Assembly: GCA_004377135.1 (NCBI GenBank)
Contig: SOHS01000060.1
Span: forward strand, 1 to 17,548
From: Dehalococcoidia bacterium
GTDB taxonomy: Bacteria; Chloroflexota; Dehalococcoidia; GIF9; AB-539-J10
Direction of reading: 5' to 3'
DNA length: 17,548 nt
Below the pieces are notes generated by a model. It searched no databases and was not told the origin of the DNA. It saw nothing but the letters and a program-made list of their open reading frames with translations. A program made the translations under genes and the position numbers. This document shows positions 1-6,821 of the stretch, piece after piece (within the stretch, counting starts at the first letter, position 1; each line of letters opens with the position of its first letter).

Positions 1-138
1 ATTTTTGCCCTGATGCCACACCCGGAGCGATTCATCCGTTGGACGCAACATCCAAGGTGGACCAGAGAGCCCCGGCGGGATTATGGGGATGGCTTCCGCG
101 TTTTTCTGAACGCTGTGGAGTGGGCTAAGAGCATTTAA
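1..138 (+). CDS. purQ: PurQ C-terminal fragment (FGAM synthase glutaminase subunit), partial
   Basis: The window opens inside a reading frame of 45 codons ending in TAA. The peptide contains MPHPER at residues 5-10 of the fragment, followed by a QHPRW stretch and a FRVFLNAVEWAK-type tail. MPHPER matches the catalytic His-x-Glu end of class I glutamine amidotransferases, and the tail resembles PurQ, the subunit that supplies ammonia to formylglycinamidine ribonucleotide synthetase in purine synthesis. The catalytic cysteine and most of the protein lie upstream of the window. The assignment rests on this short C-terminus only. Another class I amidotransferase is possible, but the tail fits PurQ best. 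Confidence 0.8.
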   Translation: MFALMPHPERFIRWTQHPRWTREPRRDYGDGFRVFLNAVEWAKSI

Positions 139-148
139 ATAAAAGTAC

Positions 149-168
149 GGGCTATCCTGCATTAGCCC
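149..168 (+). terminator. Short hairpin after purQ, possible weak terminator
   Basis: A perfect 6-bp inverted repeat (GGGCTA / TAGCCC, 8-nt loop) lies 10 nt after the purQ stop codon. No T-tract follows, so intrinsic termination would be weak at best. It may instead be a processing or stabilising hairpin. Confidence 0.3.
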
Positions 169-199
169 CTATAGATTACGGAACATGCTTATTAATGTT

Positions 200-208
200 T
201 GCTATACT
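200..208 (+). promoter_or_regulatory. Extended -10 promoter candidate for nadE
   Basis: TGCTATACT at 200-208 fits the extended -10 consensus (TGn followed by TATAAT, 5 of 6). The -35 region is poor (ACA part only, near 183-185), as extended -10 promoters tolerate. It sits 24 nt before the TTG start of nadE, which leaves a short leader holding the AAGGAGG ribosome site at 221-227. It supports nadE starting its own transcript after purQ. Confidence 0.4.
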
Positions 209-231
209 ATTTGTTGCCATAAGGAGGCAAA

Positions 232-1968
232 TTGCACAACATCAGGGTTGGTATAGCTCAGATTAATTCCACTGTGGGTGACCTCAGCGGTAATACCAAG
301 AAGATAGTGCAGTTCATTGACCAGGCAAAATCGCTGGGAGTTGACCTGCTCACCTTCCCTGAACTGGCTATAACTGGCTACCCCCCTGAAGATTTGTTAC
401 TTAAACCCCAATTCATTAAGCAAAATAAGAAAAGCCTTAACAAAATAATAGAGCACTGCTCAGATATAGCGGTAGTGGTGGGCTTCGTTGACGGCGATGG
501 CGATATATACAATGCTGCCGCAGTGCTCTGTGACAAAAAATTGGTGGGCGTTTACCATAAATTTTATCTGCCGAACTACGGCGTGTTTGATGAAAATAGA
601 TATTTCCAGGCGGGGGAGGAATATCCCGTTTTTATCATTTATGGCATCGGCATGGGCATAACTATCTGTGAAGATATGTGGTATGAAGCAGGACCGGCAA
701 TTGTACAGGCCCATGCCGGAGCCAGGGTGCTGATTAATATAAGCGCTTCCCCATATCATGCCGGAAAAGGGCTCTCTAGAGAGAGGATGCTTGCTACCAT
801 AGCATCGGACGCTATGACTATCGTTGTCCATAATAATTTGGTGGGAGGGCAAGATGAGCTTGTATTTGACGGCAATAGTCTGATTATCAATGAAAAAGGA
901 GAACTCCTTGCTCGGGGGAAACAATTTGAGGAAGACTTTGTAGTGGCTGATTTGGATATGGAGTCAGTATTCCGCTCTCAATTGCGTGACCCTCGACGAA
1001 GGAAAGAGACCCCATGGGTCAGGGAGAAGCTAAAAGAAGCTACTAGGATAGAGGTATCAAGTGATTATCCGGCAATTGCCAGGCCCCCTTTGCCGCCAAG
1101 ACGGGTTGACAGACTGGATGAACTTGCTGAGATTTACCAGGCCCTTGTCCTCGGTACCAGGGATTACGTGCACAAGAATGGTTTTGAGAAAGTAGTCATC
1201 GGTTTATCCGGTGGGGTTGATTCAAGTCTGGTAGCTGCCATAGCGACAGATGCCCTTGGGGCTGAGAATGTCATAGGTGTTTCCATGCCCTCTCGCTACT
1301 CATCACCTGACAGCAAATCAGACGCTGAAGCTTTAGCAAGGAATCTAGACATAGAGTTCAAGGTAATACCCATTGAGAAAACGTTTAGCTCCTATTTGGA
1401 AACGCTTGCGGAGCCTTTCAAGAGTACTCAACCGGATGTAACCGAGGAGAACATTCAGGCAAGAATACGGGGCAATATTCTCTTTGCCTTGTCCAATAAG
1501 TTCGGCTGGTTGGTGCTTGCCTGCAGCAATAAAAGCGAAACGGCTACGGGCTATAGTACTCTTTATGGAGACATGGCTGGAGGGTTTATTCCCCTAAAAG
1601 ATGTTCCTAAAACATTGGTCCTAGAATTAGCCAGATATAAGAATCGCCAGGCCGGGAAAGAGGTGATACCCTCTGCTGTCTTAACCAAAGCACCATCAGC
1701 TGAACTAAGACCCGACCAAAAGGATACCGATACCCTGCCTCCATATGATATACTGGATCCTATCCTAAAGGCCTATGTAAAAGATGACGTGACAATCGAC
1801 CAGATTATAGCCATGGGTTTTGACCGTGACATAGTTACAAAAGTAGCTCGCCTGGTGGACAGGAGCGAATATAAGCGCCGGCAAGCTGCCCCCGGTATAA
1901 AGATAACCCCCAGAGACTTTGGCCGGGATAGGAGATTGCCCATCACCAATAAATTCAAGGAGGAGTAG
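232..1968 (+). CDS. nadE: Glutamine-dependent NAD+ synthetase
   Basis: Catalyses the last step of NAD+ synthesis: nicotinate adenine dinucleotide is adenylylated with ATP and amidated with ammonia released from glutamine. The 578-residue protein has the two-domain layout of glutamine-using NadE. An N-terminal nitrilase-type glutaminase (about residues 4-250) shows the Glu-Lys-Cys triad: Glu44 in FPELAITGYPPEDLL, Lys110 in YHKFYLPNYGVFDE and Cys146 in GITICEDMW. A C-terminal ATP pyrophosphatase domain follows, with its P-loop SGGVDSS at 326-332. The start is TTG, chosen because AAGGAGG at 221-227 lies 4 nt upstream; no ATG is nearby. It is followed after one base by a small membrane-protein gene whose ribosome site lies inside the nadE 3' end, indicating translational coupling. 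All key residues are present, so it should be active. Confidence 0.96.
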   Translation: MHNIRVGIAQINSTVGDLSGNTKKIVQFIDQAKSLGVDLLTFPELAITGYPPEDLLLKPQFIKQNKKSLNKIIEHCSDIAVVVGFVDGDGDIYNAAAVLCDKKLVGVYHKFYLPNYGVFDENRYFQAGEEYPVFIIYGIGMGITICEDMWYEAGPAIVQAHAGARVLINISASPYHAGKGLSRERMLATIASDAMTIVVHNNLVGGQDELVFDGNSLIINEKGELLARGKQFEEDFVVADLDMESVFRSQLRDPRRRKETPWVREKLKEATRIEVSSDYPAIARPPLPPRRVDRLDELAEIYQALVLGTRDYVHKNGFEKVVIGLSGGVDSSLVAAIATDALGAENVIGVSMPSRYSSPDSKSDAEALARNLDIEFKVIPIEKTFSSYLETLAEPFKSTQPDVTEENIQARIRGNILFALSNKFGWLVLACSNKSETATGYSTLYGDMAGGFIPLKDVPKTLVLELARYKNRQAGKEVIPSAVLTKAPSAELRPDQKDTDTLPPYDILDPILKAYVKDDVTIDQIIAMGFDRDIVTKVARLVDRSEYKRRQAAPGIKITPRDFGRDRRLPITNKFKEE

Positions 1969-1969
1969 C

Positions 1970-2194
1970 TTGAGGAAAATCGGTGGTATTCTGCTGGCAG
2001 TCGGCCTGGGCATTTTGATGGGCTGGGGGCTTTATTGGTTCTTCAGTTTAGCTTTCTTATCACTGCCCTTGCCAGTCAAGATTGCTATTGCTGCAATAGC
2101 TGTAGGGCTTATCATACTCCTGGCATCACTAGGCCGGGAGAGATATCGAGCATCCAGAGAAGAAAAGGAGAAATTCAAGGGGGTGGAAAAATGA
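1970..2194 (+). CDS. Small two-helix membrane protein, function unknown
   Basis: A 74-residue protein starting at TTG 1970, preceded by AAGGAGGAG at 1957-1965. The frame is open further upstream inside nadE, but this start has the strong ribosome site. Two hydrophobic segments (about residues 5-31 and 37-54) are joined by a short Pro-containing turn, and the last 20 residues are very charged (Arg/Lys/Glu), presumably cytoplasmic by the positive-inside rule. I do not recognise a family. Its TGA stop overlaps the ATG of the next gene (ATGA at 2191-2194), so it is probably co-translated with the YbjQ-like protein and may work with it at the membrane, which is inference from coupling only. Confidence 0.75.
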   Translation: MRKIGGILLAVGLGILMGWGLYWFFSLAFLSLPLPVKIAIAAIAVGLIILLASLGRERYRASREEKEKFKGVEK

Positions 2195-2505
2195 TTGTTG
2201 TTACCACAGAACAGATAGAGGGCAAAAGAATAACAGAAACCCTGGGTTTGGTTAGAGGCAGCACTATCAGGGCCAGGCATATGGGGCGTGATATTATGGC
2301 TGGCTTGCGCAATATTGTTGGTGGTGAAGTCAAGGATTACACCATAATGCTGGCACAGGCTCGGGAAGAGGCAATACAGAGGATGATTGAGCAAGCTGAG
2401 AAGATGGGTGCTAATGCCATAGTAGGCACCAGGTTTGTGACCTCGATGGTGATGTCTGGAGCTGCTGAGATGGTAGCTTATGGAACAGCGGTGAAAGTGG
2501 CGTGA
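2191..2505 (+). CDS. YbjQ/UPF0145 family protein
   Basis: A 104-residue protein of the YbjQ family (UPF0145, DUF74, often labelled putative heavy-metal-binding). It aligns over its full length with E. coli YbjQ from memory: an N-terminal EGKRITETLGLVRG strand region, RDIMAGLRNIVGGEV in the middle, a helix of AREEAIQRMIEQAEKMGANAIVG type, and the C-terminal GTAVKV strand. Family members form small oligomeric rings; the biological role is not settled. The ATG at 2191 overlaps the previous stop and has a G-rich ribosome site (GGGGGTGG) just upstream; the frame is also open upstream, but that part overlaps the membrane protein and does not belong to the family. Its transcript should end at the hairpin at 2533-2589. 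Confidence 0.88.
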   Translation: MIVVTTEQIEGKRITETLGLVRGSTIRARHMGRDIMAGLRNIVGGEVKDYTIMLAQAREEAIQRMIEQAEKMGANAIVGTRFVTSMVMSGAAEMVAYGTAVKVA

Positions 2506-2532
2506 GTTTGGGTTGGCTGATGTCCAGATTTT

Positions 2533-2589
2533 TGTAGTTGCCTGATTTATCAGGCCCGGTTGCCCAATTTATTAGGCAACTACATTTTT
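2533..2589 (+). terminator. Intrinsic terminator with nested tandem-like palindromes
   Basis: The outer arms TGTAGTTGCCT (2533-2543) and AGGCAACTACA (2574-2584) are perfect 11-bp complements, followed by five T (2585-2589), which is a standard Rho-independent terminator for the nadE-ybjQ unit. Inside lies a second perfect hairpin, CCTGAT TT ATCAGG (2541-2554). The element also reads as two imperfect tandem units of about 22 bp (2538-2559 and 2560-2580), each shaped GTTGCC-NN-ATTTAT-N-AGGC, so alternative folds are possible. Confidence 0.75.
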
Positions 2590-2808
2590 AAACCCTTTCT
2601 TCCTTGAGATAGTTGTTCTTCGAGTGTATATATACATACTTTCCGTAGTCTGGTTTAACCTCTTTCAACATAGAAATAACCGGGCTATATCTTAATCTCT
2701 CCTTGTTAGATTTTAGGCTCCAATTGCTAGTTAGACAGAGAGGCGGATTTTATGATATCATACCCTCAGCTTATTTCAGGAAAGGAAAGAAAATCTCAGA
2801 AGGAGGAC

Positions 2809-2913
2809 ATGCTATGTTGTGAGGCAAGCAAGATGAGCTTAATCTGGGGTTATCCACCTGCTTTTTTACACACAGATAGTAGCTTAATTATCTTGTTCAT
2901 AATGCAAAGTTAG
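2809..2913 (+). CDS. Possible 34-residue small protein or leader peptide
   Basis: AGGAGG at 2801-2806 lies 2 nt ahead of ATG 2809, and the frame runs 34 codons to TAG at 2911-2913. The peptide begins MLCCEASK and has a hydrophobic C-terminal half (FLHTDSSLIILFIMQS). The ribosome site is the strongest in the intergenic gap, though its spacing to this ATG is short; a second ATG at 2814 would give only two codons. There is no family recognition and no compositional evidence of selection. It could be a leader peptide ahead of the methyltransferase cluster or chance. Confidence 0.22.
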   Translation: MLCCEASKMSLIWGYPPAFLHTDSSLIILFIMQS

Positions 2914-2926
2914 TTTTGTTTATGTC

Positions 2927-2954
2927 TTGACTTTTGAGTTTCCCAAATTACAAA
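2927..2954 (+). promoter_or_regulatory. Candidate promoter for the methyltransferase cluster
   Basis: TTGACT (2927-2932, 5/6 match to -35) and TACAAA (2949-2954, 4/6 match to -10) are separated by 16 bp. This would give a leader of about 120 nt before the gene at 3084. TATAAT at 3075-3080 looks better as a -10 box but would place the transcript start inside the coding region, so it was not chosen. Confidence 0.3.
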
Positions 2955-3083
2955 GAATTAATCTTCACTAAACTCCTCCAAATCACCCCTCGGCCGAACA
3001 CGCATTATTCCCCCGGATTTTGTCTTACGCGAAGCAAGAGCATTGACTCGTAGCATGCCGAATGAAAGGAAGGTTATAATAGT

Positions 3084-3767
3084 ATGTTTGTCACTGACGA
3101 TAGGGTCGCTGTCGATATTGAAATCGATAAAGAGCAAGTATGTCACTACATAGGATATGATGGTAACCATGGTATGTCAGCACGTATTTCCTCTTTGATC
3201 GATGATTATGCCGAGCACGCACATCACCTCATCAATCCCCTGTATTCATATGTTATCAAGAATGTAGAGTGGGCTAGAGGCTCCATGGCCCTTATTGACG
3301 ATTCGATTATCTTCAAGAGCCAGGTTGTTGCCCAGTTGTTGGAGCATTGCAGCCAGGTTGCAATACTATTGGTGACAATAGGGAAATACTTGGAAGAGAC
3401 AACATCTAAGCTAGCCAGAGACAGGCTTATGCTCCAGGCAACTGTTCTGGATGCAATAGGGTCAGATGCTGTGGAGAAGGTAGCTGACGCTGTCCAGGAC
3501 AGAATAAAGGAGATAGCTGGGACTATGGGACTTGTCATCAGCCGGCGCTTTAGCCCCGGCTATTGTGACTGGAACATAGGTCAACAACGGATGATTTTCC
3601 ATGCTCTAACCGGCAATACAATAGGCGTACGCCTAACCGGAGAGTGCTTGATGATTCCCCAGAAGTCAATTTCGGGCATTGTCGGTATCGGATCCTCGAA
3701 GAAACATATAGAAAACTACAACCCCTGCAAGTTCTGCAACAAACAAGATTGTCCAGGAAGAAGGTAA
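3084..3767 (+). CDS. MetH activation-domain-like protein, candidate corrinoid reactivator
   Basis: A 227-residue protein resembling the stand-alone relatives of the C-terminal activation (AdoMet-binding) domain of B12-dependent methionine synthase. The diagnostic stretch is RRFSPGYCDW at residues 154-163, equivalent to the MetH RxxxGY AdoMet loop, followed by an LTGECLMIPQKSISGIVGIG segment (184-203) typical of this family. The C-terminus carries Cys215, Cys218 and Cys223 (CxxCxxxxC, then PGRR), which could hold a metal or an iron-sulfur centre. ATG 3084 is preceded by AAAGGAAGG at 3065-3073. It leads the cluster, 11 bp ahead of an MttB-like gene. In MetH this domain lets AdoMet remethylate oxidised cob(II)alamin, so I infer that it reactivates the corrinoid proteins encoded downstream. 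No RamA-type activator lies in the window. Confidence 0.8.
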   Translation: MFVTDDRVAVDIEIDKEQVCHYIGYDGNHGMSARISSLIDDYAEHAHHLINPLYSYVIKNVEWARGSMALIDDSIIFKSQVVAQLLEHCSQVAILLVTIGKYLEETTSKLARDRLMLQATVLDAIGSDAVEKVADAVQDRIKEIAGTMGLVISRRFSPGYCDWNIGQQRMIFHALTGNTIGVRLTGECLMIPQKSISGIVGIGSSKKHIENYNPCKFCNKQDCPGRR

Positions 3768-3778
3768 AATCAGAGATA

Positions 3779-5218
3779 ATGACTCGTAAAGGACTGGATG
3801 GCGGCAGCCTTAAGGTTCTGTCTGAAGAATCCGTATTAAAGGTGCATCAGACTGCGATGCAGGTGATTGAAGAGGTGGGCTTTGAGGTGCAGTCAGACAT
3901 GGCACTGGAGTTCTTCGGACGAGCAGGTGGTAGGGTGGATAGGGATAAACACTTGGTGCGATTGAGTGAGAGCAAGGTCAAGGAGCTCATTGAATCCGCA
4001 CCATCGGAAATCAGGCTTTGCGGCCAAGATGAAGCACATGATATTGCTTTGGGTGGGCGGCGAGTATATGCTGGGACAGGTGGTACTGCACTGTATGTTT
4101 ATGATCCTGTTGCTAATCAGAAGAGACTAGCAAGCATGGAAGACATACGATGCATCGCCAGATTGGTTGATAAGCTGGACAACATCCACTTCTATCTACT
4201 ACCGACGTATCCCAATGAACTGCCCTTAGAACAGGTGGATGTGAACCGGTTTTTCGCCGGGCTGGACAATACCACCAAACATGTTATGGGAGGTGTCTAT
4301 ACATCTGACGGGGCAAAACAGGTGATACATATGGCAGAAGTCATCGCCGGCTCTGCTGAGAATCTTCGGCAGCGCCCCCTAATATCCATGATAGCATGCA
4401 TCATAAGCCCATTAAGAATGGACAAGACGTATGGCGATTTGATTGTGACTATAGCCAGGAGCGGTATACCTGTAGCTTGTCCCGCTGAACCCTTGTGCGG
4501 TGCCACTTCGCCGGTTACGCTCGCGGGAAATCTGGTAGTCCAGACCGTAGATTCGCTAGTGGGGGTAATGCTTACCCAGATCGTAAACCCGGGCACTCCA
4601 GTCCTCTTTGGCTCGGTTGCCACAAATACTGATCTAAGAGACCTGAAATACCTGGCAGGTTCGGTTGAGATGGGCTTGCTCAACGCAGCTGGCGCACAGA
4701 TGGCACAGTTCTATCGGCTTCCTTTCTATGCTACTGGTGGCATGACCGATTCTAAAACACTCGACGCTCAGAGTGGCTATGAGTCTGCTTTAACCAACCT
4801 GCTCTGTGCCCTTTCAGGAGCTAACTTCATCCATGATGCTGCTGGGCTTATGGAATTCGCAATGACTGTATCCTATGAAAAGTATGTCATAGACAACGAG
4901 ATACTGGGAATGGTGATGAGAGCCATAGAGGGAATCAAAGTAGATGATGACACTCTGGCCTTTGACCTAATAAAACAAGTAGGACCGGGGGGTAATTTCG
5001 TGGCTGCCAGGCATACAAGGCACTTCATGCGCAGCGAGCACTACCAGCCATCTCTGAGCGACAGGAATAGCCAAGAGGAATGGCTAGCCAAAGGTGGAAA
5101 GGTGACATGGGAAAGAGCTTCAGAGATTATCAAGGAGCTTCTGGCTAAACCTAAGCACAGCCTCCCCAGACCAATAAGACAGCAAGTACTATCACAAATC
5201 AAGGGGATAATTGCCTAA
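3779..5218 (+). CDS. mttB: MttB superfamily methyltransferase 1 (non-pyrrolysine)
   Basis: A 479-residue member of the trimethylamine methyltransferase (MttB, COG5598) superfamily, TIM-barrel enzymes that move a methyl group from a methylated amine to a corrinoid protein. Family features include the N-terminal helical region VLKVHQTAMQVIEEVGFEV (20-38), VNRFFAGLDNTTKHVMGG (155-172), GATSPVTLAGNL (241-252), PGTPVLFGS (271-279) and GGMTDSKTLDAQSGYE (320-335). The frame has no internal TAG, so it is not a pyrrolysine-containing trimethylamine enzyme; it belongs with non-Pyl relatives such as the glycine-betaine methyltransferase MtgB. Its substrate is unknown. ATG 3779 gives the usual family length; the frame is open upstream, but that part overlaps the previous gene. 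The ribosome site is weak, suggesting coupling. The next gene starts 3 bp after its stop. Confidence 0.92.
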   Translation: MTRKGLDGGSLKVLSEESVLKVHQTAMQVIEEVGFEVQSDMALEFFGRAGGRVDRDKHLVRLSESKVKELIESAPSEIRLCGQDEAHDIALGGRRVYAGTGGTALYVYDPVANQKRLASMEDIRCIARLVDKLDNIHFYLLPTYPNELPLEQVDVNRFFAGLDNTTKHVMGGVYTSDGAKQVIHMAEVIAGSAENLRQRPLISMIACIISPLRMDKTYGDLIVTIARSGIPVACPAEPLCGATSPVTLAGNLVVQTVDSLVGVMLTQIVNPGTPVLFGSVATNTDLRDLKYLAGSVEMGLLNAAGAQMAQFYRLPFYATGGMTDSKTLDAQSGYESALTNLLCALSGANFIHDAAGLMEFAMTVSYEKYVIDNEILGMVMRAIEGIKVDDDTLAFDLIKQVGPGGNFVAARHTRHFMRSEHYQPSLSDRNSQEEWLAKGGKVTWERASEIIKELLAKPKHSLPRPIRQQVLSQIKGIIA

Positions 5219-5221
5219 AAT

Positions 5222-6031
5222 ATGCTTGTAATCGGAGAAAACATAAACGCATCCAACAACCCGGTCGCTGAGGCTATTGCCAAACGAGATGAGGAATTCC
5301 TGGTAAACCTGGCCAAAGCGCAAACGCTATCGGGGGCTGATTTCATCGATGTAAACGCTGGAGGTGGTTATGGCTCACTGCAGGAAGCAACTGCAGCTAT
5401 CAAGTGGCTGGTGGGAATAATCCAGGCTGCCATTGAGCAGCCACTATCTATTGACAGTGATTCTCCAGAGGTAATCGAGGCTGCCCTAAAGGAATACCAT
5501 GGTGAGAGATTAATAATTAATTCGGTCACTGCGGAGCCAACGAGGTTGGAATCTATCGGCCCATTGGTAGCCGAACGACAGGCCTGGGTAATAGCACTGG
5601 CCATGGGAACAGATGGAATACCTGACCGTGTCGAAGAGCGGCTGACTGCGTGCGAACGGATTATGTCATACCTGACTGGTTTGGGCGTAAAGGCAGAACA
5701 AGTATTATTTGACCCGCTTGTATTGCCTATCGCTGTGGATACACGCCAGGGAATGGTCACCTTAAAGACCATAGAGCAAATCAAATTACGCTATCCTGAG
5801 GCCAGGGTAGTAATGGGACTGAGCAACATTTCATATGGCTTACCCAAGAGAAAGTTAGTGAACCGCGCCTTCTTACTAATGGCCGCTTATGCTGGCTTAG
5901 ATGCAGTAATTGTTGACCCGCTTGATAATAAAGCGATGAGTCTTATCAAGGTAGCCGATATGCTCGTAGGAAAAGACTCTTCATGCCGAACATACCTCAG
6001 GGCACACAGAAAAGGTAATATAGTAGATTGA
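5222..6031 (+). CDS. Methyltetrahydrofolate:corrinoid methyltransferase (MtgA/AcsE-like MeTr)
   Basis: A 269-residue pterin-binding TIM barrel of the MeTr family (AcsE, MtgA, MtvA and the central part of MetH). It exchanges a methyl group between a corrinoid protein and tetrahydrofolate. Motifs seen: GENINAS at 5-11, FIDVNAGGG at 41-49, SIDSDSPEVIEAAL at 76-89, LIINS at 97-101, LFDPLVLPI at 162-170 and VMGLSNISYGLPKRKLVNRAF at 197-217. The Asp and Asn positions that bind the pterin ring in AcsE appear conserved (around Asp78, Asn100, Asp164, Asn202; mapped from memory). It begins 3 bp after the MttB-1 stop, with AAGGGG at 5201-5206 rather far upstream, so it is probably coupled. It is the only MeTr gene in the cluster and would serve both corrinoid proteins. 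The neighbours favour an MtgA-like role taking methyl groups from demethylation to THF. Confidence 0.9.
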   Translation: MLVIGENINASNNPVAEAIAKRDEEFLVNLAKAQTLSGADFIDVNAGGGYGSLQEATAAIKWLVGIIQAAIEQPLSIDSDSPEVIEAALKEYHGERLIINSVTAEPTRLESIGPLVAERQAWVIALAMGTDGIPDRVEERLTACERIMSYLTGLGVKAEQVLFDPLVLPIAVDTRQGMVTLKTIEQIKLRYPEARVVMGLSNISYGLPKRKLVNRAFLLMAAYAGLDAVIVDPLDNKAMSLIKVADMLVGKDSSCRTYLRAHRKGNIVD

Positions 6032-6071
6032 ACTCAGCAGCTTAATAAATTACTGAAACTGGAGGACGATA

Positions 6072-6764
6072 ATGCCAGAGGACATAATCAGTTTAATCCA
6101 AGAAAGTGTTATCCAAGGGAGGATATACAAGGATGATGAAGGCATGGATGAAGGGATGGTAGGTCAGCCCGGCGTTACCGAGCTTGTTGAGAGTGCCCTC
6201 GCCTCCGACTTGAGTATTCAAAGCATAATCACTAAGGGTCTCTCTGGTGGCATGAATATTGTGGGGCAAAAATTTGAAGCAGGGGAATACTTTATTCCTG
6301 ACATGCTAGCCTCGGCCGAAGCAGTAAGCGCAGCCATGGACATATTGCAGCCCCGGCTTGCCGCAAGCGACATTAAGACCAAAGGCACTATAATTGTGGC
6401 TACAGTAAAGGATGACCTTCATGATATTGGCAAGAACATAGTGTCCATTCTGCTTCGTGGGGCAGGATACACTGTTAAGGACCTGGGGAACAATATTGAC
6501 ACCCAGGCCATTGTAGATGCAGTAAGGGAGGAAAAACCACAATTTCTGGGGTTGTCCGCTCTGCTAACCAGCACCATGGCTCGCATGGCGGATGTGATAC
6601 AAATGCTTGAGCAAAATGGGCTCAGGGATCAGATAAAGATTATAGTCGGCGGAGCACCCGTCTCGGAGGAGTTTGCCAAAAGCATCGGCGCGGATGGGTA
6701 TGGCGCAGACGGCTTTCAGGCATTAGCTGTGGTGGAAGCTCTCACCTCTGGCACAGAGAACTAG
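6072..6764 (+). CDS. mttC: Corrinoid protein 1 (MttC/MtbC family)
   Basis: A 230-residue methyl carrier. An N-terminal four-helix cap domain (about 1-100, including EYFIPDMLASAEAVSAAMDI at 72-91) is followed by a Rossmann-like B12 domain with the base-off/His-on signature: DLHDIG at 115-120 with His117 as the cobalt ligand, SALLTST at 162-168 and GG at 193-194 in IIVGGAPVSEEF. It accepts the methyl group from an MttB-like enzyme and hands it to the MeTr enzyme. Start ATG 6072 follows GGAGG at 6061-6065. It aligns without gaps to the second corrinoid protein through residue 224, which suggests recent common descent. It is placed between the MeTr gene and MttB-2; its likely partner is MttB-1. 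Confidence 0.94.
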   Translation: MPEDIISLIQESVIQGRIYKDDEGMDEGMVGQPGVTELVESALASDLSIQSIITKGLSGGMNIVGQKFEAGEYFIPDMLASAEAVSAAMDILQPRLAASDIKTKGTIIVATVKDDLHDIGKNIVSILLRGAGYTVKDLGNNIDTQAIVDAVREEKPQFLGLSALLTSTMARMADVIQMLEQNGLRDQIKIIVGGAPVSEEFAKSIGADGYGADGFQALAVVEALTSGTEN

Positions 6765-6821
6765 AATAGCAATCATTTTATTGCAGATCTACTGCAGACT
6801 TTTATCTGAAGGAGGCATTTG

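Larger units (their letters stand above)
2506..3083. other. 578-bp intergenic region upstream of the methyltransferase cluster
   Basis: No recognisable protein or tRNA was found here. It holds a strong terminator with nested repeats (2533-2589), a perfect 12-bp AT-rich palindrome TGTATATATACA (2625-2636) that could be an operator or chance, a candidate 34-codon ORF with a strong ribosome site (2809-2913), and a weak promoter (2927-2954). I looked for a cobalamin riboswitch, which would make sense ahead of corrinoid genes, and saw no clear conserved box. Confidence 0.6.

Noticed and set aside
460..924. Long opposite-strand open frames inside nadE and several other genes
   Set aside because: They lie wholly within well-supported coding regions, have no family-like sequence and no ribosome sites; they are antisense shadows.
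2538..2580. Two similar palindromic units resembling the start of a CRISPR array
   Set aside because: Only two imperfect units with no spacer-length gap; the outer arms and T-tract explain it as a terminator.
2625..2636. 12-bp palindrome TGTATATATACA as an operator
   Set aside because: Purely alternating AT-rich palindromes arise easily by chance, and it is about 450 bp from the next gene; mentioned only within the gap entry.
3075..3080. TATAAT as a -10 box for the methyltransferase cluster
   Set aside because: It lies 4 bp before the ATG, so transcription would begin inside the coding region, and no -35 is at proper spacing.
2600..3083. Cobalamin riboswitch ahead of the corrinoid cluster
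   Set aside because: Biologically attractive, but no conserved B12-box-like sequence or multi-stem layout was recognised by eye; a covariance-model search would be decisive.
2958..3170. Minus-strand open frame of 70 codons in the intergenic gap running into the activator gene
   Set aside because: It overlaps the 5' end of the gene at 3084 on the opposite strand, has no recognisable domain and no convincing start. Its last 32 codons (GMLRVNALASRKTKSGG part) look protein-like and could be a gene remnant, but this cannot be supported.
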